Position numbers and translations under genes: made by a program. A stretch of DNA of 64,000 nt from Paraburkholderia bryophila (GTDB lineage Bacteria; Pseudomonadota; Gammaproteobacteria; Burkholderiales; Burkholderiaceae): positions 1 to 64,000 of the forward strand of contig NZ_QLTK01000032.1 in the NCBI RefSeq assembly GCF_003269035.1, in the 5' to 3' direction. This document shows, piece by piece, positions 34,065-40,861 of the stretch (the stretch's first letter is position 1; each line of letters starts with the position of its first letter). The notes under the pieces were generated by a model, which worked only from the letters and a program-made list of their open reading frames with translations, ran no database searches and was not told the DNA's origin.

Positions 34065-34870
34065 GGTGCTTTCCTGATTGCGTTGGGCCCGAGCGCGCGT
34101 CCGACCGTATGAGCGGCGCCGGCCGTTTTGTCCCGGTCGACGCGCAGCCGGTACTGGAACGCGTCGCCGCGAAAATAGAGGTGTTCGTAGTCGATCGGCG
34201 CACCGTCGGTGTCGTGGGTCAGACGGTCGATGCGCAACACCGGGCCGCCTGCCTCGACGCGCAACGCGCTGGCGATTTCGTCGTCGGCGAGCATCGCGTC
34301 GATCGCGATGTCGGCGTGACCGAGCGGCACGCCGCAGTCGTTTTCGAGAATCAGGAAAATGTCGCGCGTGACCAGATCCGCATTCGCGAGACGCTTGCCG
34401 AGTGCTTCAGGCAGCCACGTCGATTCGAGCGAGACCGGCTCCCGGTCGAGCAAACGCACGCGATGAATTTCGACCACCGGCGCGCCTTCGTCGAGCTTCA
34501 GCCGCGCGGCCACCTGACGATTGGCCTCGACCACGCGAAAGCTGCGCAGCTGATTGACGATCTCGTGGCCCATCGACGACATCGCTTCGGCAAACCCTTG
34601 CAGCGAACTCACGTTCTGAAACGCCCGGGGTTTGGAGACGAAGGTGCCTTTGCCGTGCAGCTTGAACAGCAAGCCTTCCTTCTGCAGATCGCCGAGCGCC
34701 TGGCGCACGGTGATGCGGCTCACGCCGAACATCGCGCAGAGCTCGTGTTCGGAGGGCATCTGGCTGTGCGGCGCGTAACTGCCGTCGAGGATGCGTGCGC
34801 GTAGCGTCTCCTTGATCCGCGCGTAGAGCGGAAGAGGCGAGGGGGCGACATGGGCAACCGGGTTCGACAT
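34061..34870 (-). CDS. GntR-family (HutC/UTRA) transcriptional regulator
   Basis: This 269-residue regulator has an N-terminal GntR winged helix ('PLYARIKETLRARILDGSYAPHSQMPSEHELCAMFGVSRITVRQALGDLQKEGLLFKLHGKGTFV') and a C-terminal UTRA effector domain from about residue 100. It is the first gene of a five-gene operon. A palindrome lies 8-21 bases before its start codon (core CTTGTTATGACAAG), so autorepression released by the pathway substrate is likely. The effector is unknown. Confidence 0.85.
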   Translation of the reverse strand: MSNPVAHVAPSPLPLYARIKETLRARILDGSYAPHSQMPSEHELCAMFGVSRITVRQALGDLQKEGLLFKLHGKGTFVSKPRAFQNVSSLQGFAEAMSSMGHEIVNQLRSFRVVEANRQVAARLKLDEGAPVVEIHRVRLLDREPVSLESTWLPEALGKRLANADLVTRDIFLILENDCGVPLGHADIAIDAMLADDEIASALRVEAGGPVLRIDRLTHDTDGAPIDYEHLYFRGDAFQYRLRVDRDKTAGAAHTVGRALGPNAIRKAP

Positions 34871-34898
34871 GATTCGACTTGTTATGACAAGATGAATC
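34871..34898. promoter_or_regulatory. GntR/UTRA operator palindrome
   Basis: The core CTTGTTATGACAAG (34878-34891) has perfect 5-bp arms. The outer arms GATTC (34871-34875) and GAATC (34894-34898) extend it to a 28-bp dyad with 11 of 14 positions symmetric. HutC-type regulators bind TTGT...ACAA dyads. It sits between the GntR start and its presumed promoter. The rest of the 272-base gap to the TonB gene shows no further site I can support. Confidence 0.7.
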
Positions 34899-35142
34899 GC
34901 AGTCTAGTGAGCGGATCCGGCAAGCCCAACCAACTATTTCTGCTATCGATCTGCGTAATCGTGGAACACGGAGCGCGCCTGCGTGCGTGATCCGCGGGTC
35001 AGGCGGCGGCGGGAATTCAAATATCGAATTCTTCGTTCACTGAAATACAGGATCTCGGTAACGTAGGCCACTTTCCGATGCGTCGCGCCAGCTACACCCG
35101 TGCGATTGCAAGTAGTTCGGGCTATCGCCAACGGAGTGTTGC

Positions 35143-35838
35143 ATGTCAGCCGAGCTGATTTCCCCATCGACGCCGCCGCTCGCGCGTCCACCTCAATACG
35201 GACGAGGTACGCACCATCCGCTGCGGCGCTACGCCGGCCTCGCGGTGGTTCTGGTGCTGCATCTGTTTTTCATCTGGGCGCTGGTGAACGGCCTCGCGAA
35301 CAAGGTCGTGCAGATCGTCCAGAAGCCGATCGAAACCCGCATCATCATGCCGGTGAAGCCGCCGCCGCCGCTGCCGGTCCCGACGGTGAAACTGGCGCCG
35401 CCCAAAGTCACGCCGCCACCGCCGCCGTTCGTTCCGCCGCCCGAGGTGGTGGTCGCGCCGACTCCGCCCGCGCCGACCATCACGCATCAGGCCGTGCCCG
35501 AGCCGACGCCGGTCGCGCCACCGCCCGCACCGGTCGCGCCGCCTGCGCCGGCAGCGCTCAAACCGGTTAGCCACACGGTCGGCGTGGTGTGTCCCAACTC
35601 GGACGAGATTCGCCGTTCGATCGCGTATCCGCAGGAAGCGCAGGACAACAACATCACCGGCGACGTGACGATCTCGTTCGTGGTCGATCCGCAGGGACAC
35701 GTGACCGACGAGAAGGTCGAGCAGTCCGCCGATCCGATTCTCGACCGGGCGGCCTTCGTCGCGGTGAAGAAATTCAACTGCATTTCGCAGGGGCAGTCGG
35801 TCCGCGTGCAGGTGCCGTTCTCGTTCAACCTGAACTGA
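35143..35838 (+). CDS. tonB: TonB-family energy transducer
   Basis: This 231-residue protein has a short cytoplasmic start, one transmembrane segment (about residues 30-48), a proline-rich periplasmic spacer (about 65-140, with PPPPLPVPTVKLAPP and APPPAPVAPPAP) and a TonB C-terminal domain ('RRSIAYPQEAQDNNITGDVTISFVVDPQGHVTDEKVEQSADPILDRAAFVAVKKF'). It couples the proton motive force to outer-membrane receptors. It is the first gene of a tonB-exbB-exbD-exbD operon and probably serves the TonB-dependent receptor encoded at 40862. Confidence 0.9.
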   Translation: MSAELISPSTPPLARPPQYGRGTHHPLRRYAGLAVVLVLHLFFIWALVNGLANKVVQIVQKPIETRIIMPVKPPPPLPVPTVKLAPPKVTPPPPPFVPPPEVVVAPTPPAPTITHQAVPEPTPVAPPPAPVAPPAPAALKPVSHTVGVVCPNSDEIRRSIAYPQEAQDNNITGDVTISFVVDPQGHVTDEKVEQSADPILDRAAFVAVKKFNCISQGQSVRVQVPFSFNLN

Positions 35839-35911
35839 GCGTCGCGCCCGGTCCGCCGTCGCAACCCTTTCAATCCAGCCGATTTCGGTGACCGCATCAA
35901 GTGGAGCATTC

Positions 35912-36874
35912 ATGACCCAGCGTTCTTTTGCCGCCGTGGCGGCCAGCCTGCTGATCCCCGCCGCGGCTGCCGGGGTTTTCGTCGTCCCGCAAACCGTGTG
36001 GGCTCAGGCGAGCGTCGCCGTCTCGACGGGCAGCGCGTCGGGCCCGGCCGCGCAGGCGCTCGCCGCGCCTTCGCGGACAGCCACGGCCACGGCAACGGCC
36101 GCTGCTGCTGCCGATCAACCCGCGCCGCCGCCCGCCGTGGCAGCCGGCGCCGAGGTGACGAATCCCTACGGTCTCGGTGCGCTGTGGGCGAACGGCGATT
36201 TCGTCGCGCGCTTCGTGCTGATCCTGCTGGTGATCATGTCGATGGGCAGCTGGTACATCATGATCACCAAGTTCTTCGAACAGGCGCGTGCGAAGCGCCG
36301 CGCGAAGCACGCCGACGACCTGTTGTGGAGCGCGCCGTCGCTCGCGCAGGGGGTCGAGCAGCTCGATCCGGCCTCGCCGTTCCGCTTCATCGCGCAGGTC
36401 GGCATCGACGCCGGCGCGCATCACGACGAAGCCCTGCTCGAGGCGGTCGACCGCAACACCTGGATCGACGTGTCGATCGAACGCGCCATCACCAACGTGT
36501 CGAACCGCCTGCAGGACGGTCTCGCGTTTCTCGGCACGGTCGGCTCGACCGCGCCGTTCGTCGGGCTGTTCGGTACGGTGTGGGGCATCTATCACGCGCT
36601 GACGGCCATCGGCATCGCTGGGCAGGCGTCGATCGACAAGGTGGCGGGTCCGGTCGGCGAGGCGCTGATCATGACGGCCATCGGTCTCGCGGTCGCGGTG
36701 CCGGCCGTACTCGGCTACAACTTCCTGGTTCGGCGTAACAAGTCGGTGATGGAACGCGTGCGTGCGTTCGGCGCGCAGTTGCACACGGTGCTGCTGCCGG
36801 GCCGGAAGCGTCATGCGCGCGCGGCGGTCGCGCAGGTGAGCCCGAGCGCCGTCGCGCAACCCGTCCTCGGCTAA
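35912..36874 (+). CDS. exbB: ExbB/MotA/TolQ-family proton channel protein
   Basis: This 320-residue protein has an N-terminal signal-like hydrophobic segment, an Ala/Thr-rich stretch (about residues 35-75) and then the three-helix ExbB core ('FVARFVLILLVIMSMGSWYIMITKF', 'LAFLGTVGSTAPFVGLFGTVWGIYHALTAIG', 'ALIMTAIGLAVAVPAVLGYNFLV'). It forms the stator pentamer that powers TonB together with ExbD. ATG 35912 is preceded by GGAG at the right distance and is preferred over 35888. The long N-terminal extension with a signal is typical of the ExbB form in Gram-negative bacteria that have paired ExbDs. Confidence 0.9.
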   Translation: MTQRSFAAVAASLLIPAAAAGVFVVPQTVWAQASVAVSTGSASGPAAQALAAPSRTATATATAAAAADQPAPPPAVAAGAEVTNPYGLGALWANGDFVARFVLILLVIMSMGSWYIMITKFFEQARAKRRAKHADDLLWSAPSLAQGVEQLDPASPFRFIAQVGIDAGAHHDEALLEAVDRNTWIDVSIERAITNVSNRLQDGLAFLGTVGSTAPFVGLFGTVWGIYHALTAIGIAGQASIDKVAGPVGEALIMTAIGLAVAVPAVLGYNFLVRRNKSVMERVRAFGAQLHTVLLPGRKRHARAAVAQVSPSAVAQPVLG

Positions 36875-36915
36875 CGCCGGGCTAACCCGGCCGAACCCAC
36901 GCGGAGCGCACTGCC

Positions 36916-37338
36916 ATGGGCATGAACGTTGGACAGGACGGCGACGACGAGATTATCGCCGCGATCAACACCACGCCGCTCGTCGACGTGATGTTGGTGC
37001 TGCTGATCATTTTTCTGATCACGATTCCGGTGGTCACGCACACGGTGCCGGTGCAGTTGCCGACGCAGACGGTGAACCCGTTGCAGACCAGACCGGACAG
37101 CGTCGAGATCGCGGTTAATAAAGACGGCGATCTGTTCTGGAACGAGAAGCAGGTCGACGCGCCGACGCTGCTCGCGCGCCTGAAGGCGGCGTCCGTGAAG
37201 CTGCCGCAACCGGAAGTCCACGTGCGCGGAGACCAGACCACGCGCTACGAATTCATCGGGCGGGTGGTCACGGCCTGCGAGCGGGCCGGGATTTCGAAGG
37301 TCTCTTTTATCACCCAGCCGCCCGCGCGCGGCGGGTAG
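36916..37338 (+). CDS. exbD1: ExbD-family protein, copy 1
   Basis: This 140-residue protein has 'DEIIAAINTTPLVDVMLVLLIIFLITIPVVTHTVPVQLP', the ExbD helix with its essential Asp (PLVDVML), and a periplasmic domain. It works with ExbB as the proton-driven stator. It starts MGMNVG, almost the same as the second copy's MGMNLK, which supports an ancient tandem duplication. The second ExbD gene starts 19 bases after its stop. Confidence 0.9.
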   Translation: MGMNVGQDGDDEIIAAINTTPLVDVMLVLLIIFLITIPVVTHTVPVQLPTQTVNPLQTRPDSVEIAVNKDGDLFWNEKQVDAPTLLARLKAASVKLPQPEVHVRGDQTTRYEFIGRVVTACERAGISKVSFITQPPARGG

Positions 37339-37357
37339 TCTCGCCGGAGAGTCGACA

Positions 37358-37786
37358 GTGGGAATGAACCTGAAATCGGGCAGCAGCGGCGAGCCGGAGG
37401 TGATGGTCGACATCAACACCACGCCGCTGATCGACGTGATGCTGGTGCTGCTGATCATGCTGATCATCACGATTCCGATCCAGATGCATGCGGTGAAAAT
37501 GAACCTGCCGGCCGGCAACCCGCCGCCGCCCGCCGCGCCGCCGCCGGTGGTGCAGGTCGACATCGATTTCGATGGGACGATCCGCTGGAACGGCGCGCCG
37601 CTCGCGGGCAACGCCGAGCTGGAAAAACACATGGCCGAGGTCGCGGCGCAGCCGGACCAGGCGGAGATTCATCTGTTGCCGAACCGGCTCGCGCCTTATC
37701 GCGACGTGGCCGCCGTGCTGGCCGCCGCGCAGCGCGAAGGCGCGACGAAGATCGGGCTGATCGGCAACGAACAGTACATGAACTGA
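37358..37786 (+). CDS. exbD2: ExbD-family protein, copy 2
   Basis: This 142-residue ExbD has 'MVDINTTPLIDVMLVLLIMLIITIPIQMHAVKMNLP', the membrane helix with the catalytic Asp, then a Pro-rich turn and the periplasmic domain. I take GTG 37358 as the start (MGMNLKSG, matching the MGMNVG of copy 1) because GGAGAG lies six bases before it. ATG 37364 is an alternative two codons on. Paired ExbDs are found in Xanthomonas-like and Burkholderia TonB systems that need both for full function. The next gene follows after 55 bases. Confidence 0.85.
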   Translation: MGMNLKSGSSGEPEVMVDINTTPLIDVMLVLLIMLIITIPIQMHAVKMNLPAGNPPPPAAPPPVVQVDIDFDGTIRWNGAPLAGNAELEKHMAEVAAQPDQAEIHLLPNRLAPYRDVAAVLAAAQREGATKIGLIGNEQYMN

Positions 37787-37841
37787 GCGTGCGCGAGAGA
37801 GTTATGGCACGCTGCCGGGGACACCCGCCAAAGGACAGCCG

Positions 37842-38834
37842 ATGAGCACGCTGCACAACGAAATCGATCTGGATGCCGACGGACGTCACGTCGGCTATCT
37901 GCGCCTGCCGCATTCGGTGCATCGTTCCGCGTACGGCTGGATCCCGATTCCGATCGCCTCCGTGCGCAACGGCGAAGGCCCGGTCGTGCTGCTGATGGGC
38001 GGCAACCACGGCGACGAATACGAAGGACAGGTGCTCGTTTCCAGCCTGATCCGCGAGATCGACCCGCAATGGGTGCGCGGTCAACTGATCTTCCTGCCGA
38101 TGGCGAATTTCCCCGCGGCCGCCGCGGGCCTGAGAACCTCGCCACTCGACGGCGGCAACCTGAACCGCAGTTTTCCGGGCGATCCGGCAGGCGGGCCGAC
38201 CGCGCTGATCGCCGACTACATCGAGAACACGCTGCTGGCGCGCGCGCAGTATCTGATCGACCTGCATTCGGGCGGCAGCTCGCTGCTTTACGACGGCGCC
38301 AACATGCTCGCCATCGAGCCGCGCGATCCCGAGGAAGAGGCGCGGCTCAAGTCCTTGCTCGCGGCCTTCGGGTTACCACGAGCGTTTCTGCATCGGCCGA
38401 ACCCGGTGCATGCGGCGAGCGCGGCGCGTCGACAGGGCGCCGTGTCGATTCTCACCGAACTGGGCGGCGGCGGCACCGTCCAGGCGAAACTGTTGCGCGA
38501 CGCACGGCAAGGGCTGCTGAATCTGCTCGGCTTTATCGGCTTGCTGAGCGGGCCGCTCGTGCCGGACGGGCCACCGGCGCAAACGCGCTTCTATTCGGTG
38601 GCCGGTTCGCGCCATTACGTGTACGCCTATGATCGCGGCGTCTACGAACCGCTCGTCGAACTCGGCGATCAGGTCGTGGCCGGTCAACCCGCCGCGCGCA
38701 TTCATTTCCCCGATACGCCGCTGCGCGAACCCGTCACCGCATTTTTTGCGAGCGCTGGACAGGTGGTGTGCAAGCGCGTGCCTGCTGCCGTGGAGCGTGG
38801 CGACTGTCTGTTCCATCTCGCCGAACCGGTTTGA
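37842..38834 (+). CDS. Succinylglutamate desuccinylase/aspartoacylase family hydrolase
   Basis: This 330-residue zinc hydrolase has the metal-binding motif 'GGNHGDEYEGQ' (His and Glu), a later zinc His in 'DLHSGG' and a C-terminal beta domain. Relatives remove acyl groups from N-acyl amino acids: aspartoacylase, AstE and the DoeB ectoine enzyme, which cleaves N-acetyl-diaminobutyrate. It lies at the end of the tonB-exb operon, just before the salvage operon that begins at 39167 with N-acetyltransferase genes. It could therefore deacetylate the N-acetylated thiol product there. A strong hairpin follows its stop. Confidence 0.8.
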   Translation: MSTLHNEIDLDADGRHVGYLRLPHSVHRSAYGWIPIPIASVRNGEGPVVLLMGGNHGDEYEGQVLVSSLIREIDPQWVRGQLIFLPMANFPAAAAGLRTSPLDGGNLNRSFPGDPAGGPTALIADYIENTLLARAQYLIDLHSGGSSLLYDGANMLAIEPRDPEEEARLKSLLAAFGLPRAFLHRPNPVHAASAARRQGAVSILTELGGGGTVQAKLLRDARQGLLNLLGFIGLLSGPLVPDGPPAQTRFYSVAGSRHYVYAYDRGVYEPLVELGDQVVAGQPAARIHFPDTPLREPVTAFFASAGQVVCKRVPAAVERGDCLFHLAEPV

Positions 38835-38841
38835 CGACAAC

Positions 38842-38876
38842 GCGGCGCGTTCCATTAATGAATGGAATCGCGCCGC
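38842..38876. terminator. Strong hairpin at the end of the tonB-exb-hydrolase operon
   Basis: The arms GCGGCGCGTTCCATT and AATGGAATCGCGCCGC pair along 15 bases with a single bulge around the loop AATG. It begins eight bases after the hydrolase stop. There is no T-run, so termination efficiency is uncertain and it may instead protect the transcript end. Confidence 0.55.
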
Positions 38877-38929
38877 TATAGCGCGAATAACGACGTCGAT
38901 TAAATTAATGAAAGCGCATTGAAATAAAT

Positions 38930-38970
38930 AAGCCGCCGATATTAAAAAAACGATGCTGTAGCGGCGGCTT
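38930..38970. promoter_or_regulatory. Second inverted repeat in an AT-rich gap
   Basis: AAGCCGCCG (38930-38938) pairs with CGGCGGCTT (38962-38970) around a 23-base AT-rich loop containing seven A residues. It lies in the 332-base gap before the GNAT gene. It could be a minus-strand-capable terminator or a regulatory structure. Confidence 0.4.
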
Positions 38971-39016
38971 CAAGGTGGGCGGGGATTGGCGGCCATGCCG
39001 CGCGAATTAAATATCC

Positions 39017-39033
39017 GTTATTCACGGAATAAC
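39017..39033. promoter_or_regulatory. Candidate LysR-type operator before the salvage operon
   Basis: GTTATTCACGGAATAAC is a perfect 7-bp dyad with a 3-base centre and contains a T-N11-A box with symmetric arms. It lies 133 bases before the GNAT start in an AT-rich stretch. The motif CCGTTAT recurs in the promoter of the second ABC importer (57955-58023), which suggests a shared CysB/SsuR-like sulfur regulator. Confidence 0.5.
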
Positions 39034-39166
39034 CATTCGTTAAATGTTTGGTTCATTCTGCATTGCCGGCCTGTTATCTTGTTTTTAATTCGACGACATT
39101 CGAAGTCGGACCGGCTAAAGATTCCACGGACCATCGACCGGCGTCAGCGCCATCCCCGTATTCATC

Positions 39167-39718
39167 ATGACCTACGAGATTATCGATACCACTCCGCTCG
39201 ATCCCATCGCGCAGCCGTTACTGGCCGCGCTGGAAATCGAATACACCACGCGATATCGCGAGTTCCGCAAGGACAGCGCCGCGTCGGTGAGCGAAGAGAT
39301 GCTGCGCTATCCGGCCGAACTGTTCGCGCCGCCGGAGGGCGCCTTCATCGTGATTCAACGCGATGGGCAGACGGTTGGCGGCGGCGCGTTCAAACGCTAC
39401 GACGCGGCCACCGCGGAACTCAAGCGGATCTGGACGCACGAGAGCGAACGCCGCCAGGGGCTCGCCCGTCGCGTCGTCCAGGAGCTCGAAGCACGTGCGC
39501 TGCGCCAGGGCTACCGGCGGGTTTATCTGACCACCGGTTTCAGGCAGCCTGAAGCGGCCGGACTCTATGCGAGCACCGGTTACGAAGCGCTGTTCGATCG
39601 TTCGATCGCACCGGAGATTCATTTTCGCCTGCCGTTCGGTAAGGACTTGCTGGAGCCGGGCCGTATCGAATCGCTCAGCGATCTGCGCCGCGCCGAACCG
39701 CTCGGTCAACGGCAGTAA
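39167..39718 (+). CDS. GNAT-family N-acetyltransferase, copy A
   Basis: This 183-residue GNAT has the acetyl-CoA loop in 'HESERRQGLARRVVQELEARALRQGYRRVYLTTGFRQPEAAGLYASTGYEALF', plus an N-terminal 'FAPPEGAFIVIQRDGQTVGGGAFKRY' segment. It is clearly paralogous to the GNAT at 50038. In the Bacillus subtilis yxe operon the corresponding enzyme, YxeL, N-acetylates S-(2-succino)cysteine as the first step. It heads the salvage operon behind an AT-rich promoter region, 54 bases before the binding-protein gene, so the same first-step role is likely. The exact substrate cannot be read from sequence. Confidence 0.85.
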   Translation: MTYEIIDTTPLDPIAQPLLAALEIEYTTRYREFRKDSAASVSEEMLRYPAELFAPPEGAFIVIQRDGQTVGGGAFKRYDAATAELKRIWTHESERRQGLARRVVQELEARALRQGYRRVYLTTGFRQPEAAGLYASTGYEALFDRSIAPEIHFRLPFGKDLLEPGRIESLSDLRRAEPLGQRQ

Positions 39719-39771
39719 CGCTGCCGCCGCGCATCGATCCATTCGTTCATTTCGACAAGGCAGAATCCGCG

Positions 39772-40707
39772 ATGAAGCACAGCAAGGCAATCCGCTCGGC
39801 GTTCGCGCTGTGGGCGTTAGGCGTGGCGTTGGCCGCGTCGGCGGCCACCCCCGGCGCCCTCGATCTGAGCCCGGACCGGCACGACCGGATTCGCACAGCG
39901 CCCGACGCCGCGGCCATTCAGGCCGTGCCCGCCGCGTTTCCGTTCGTCGCCAAGGACGAACTGGTGATCGGCATGACCGTGGCGTGGCCGCCGCTCAGTA
40001 CCTACGCGACCGATGAGAAGACCGTCGTGGGCGTCGATCCGGACCTCGCGCAACTGGTCGCCGACGGCCTCGGCCGCAAGCTGAAAATCGTGGTCCTCGC
40101 GTGGGAAGACTGGCCGCTCGCGGTGCAGTCGGGCAAGGTCGACGCAGTGCTGTCGAACGTGACGGTGACCGAAGCGCGCAAGGAGAAATTCGATTTTTCG
40201 AGCTATCGGCGCGACGTGCTGGGTTTCTACGTGCGCAAGGCCAGCCCGATCAAGGCGATCCGCGAACCGAAGGATATCGCCGGATTGCGCATCATCACCG
40301 ACTCGGGCACGAACCAGGAAAAGATCCTGCTGGCATGGGACAAGGAAAACATCGCGCATGGGCTCAAGCCGGTGCAGATCCAGTATTACGGGGACCCCGC
40401 CGTGAGTTTCGTCGCCTTGCAGTCGGGGCGCGCCGATCTGATTCTCAGCGTGAATTCGGCGCTGGCGTACGAGGCGGCCCAGAAAGGGGACTTGCGCGCA
40501 GTCGGCGCGATCAGCGGCGGTTGGCCGATCACGGCGGATCTGGCGATCACCACGCGCAAGGGTGGCGGACTGGCCGCGCCGCTCACGCTGCTGCTCAACG
40601 ATCTGATTCACAGCGGCAAATACACCCAGGTGCTCGACCGCTGGAACCTCGGTTCCGAAGCGGTGGATAAGGCCGTGACCAATCCGCCCGGTTTGCCCAA
40701 AAGCTAG
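39772..40707 (+). CDS. Amino-acid-type ABC substrate-binding protein, copy A
   Basis: This 311-residue periplasmic binding protein has a Sec signal (ALWALGVALAASAATPGA) and a family 3 fold. It carries 'FVAKDELVIGMTVAWPPLSTYATDEKTVVGVDPDLAQLVADGLGRKLKIV' and 'AVLSNVTVTEARKEKFDFSSYRRDVLGFYVRKASPIKAIREP'. It is closely related to the binding protein encoded at 47806. It probably captures an S-substituted cysteine or similar amino acid and hands it to the fused permease-ATPase at 45939. Cystine-type binding proteins are the closest family I can name. Confidence 0.85.
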   Translation: MKHSKAIRSAFALWALGVALAASAATPGALDLSPDRHDRIRTAPDAAAIQAVPAAFPFVAKDELVIGMTVAWPPLSTYATDEKTVVGVDPDLAQLVADGLGRKLKIVVLAWEDWPLAVQSGKVDAVLSNVTVTEARKEKFDFSSYRRDVLGFYVRKASPIKAIREPKDIAGLRIITDSGTNQEKILLAWDKENIAHGLKPVQIQYYGDPAVSFVALQSGRADLILSVNSALAYEAAQKGDLRAVGAISGGWPITADLAITTRKGGGLAAPLTLLLNDLIHSGKYTQVLDRWNLGSEAVDKAVTNPPGLPKS

Positions 40708-40861
40708 ACCGCAGTCTGAGCGGATGCGGCCCGTCGCAGCGGCGGTCGCTGCCTGACGACACTCCGCTTTTCATCGCTTTCACTACCACTTTACTGCCTT
40801 GCGCACGGCTGCGATCAGCCCGTGTGCCGGGGCCCTTCGTCCATACAAAACGGAACAGTCG

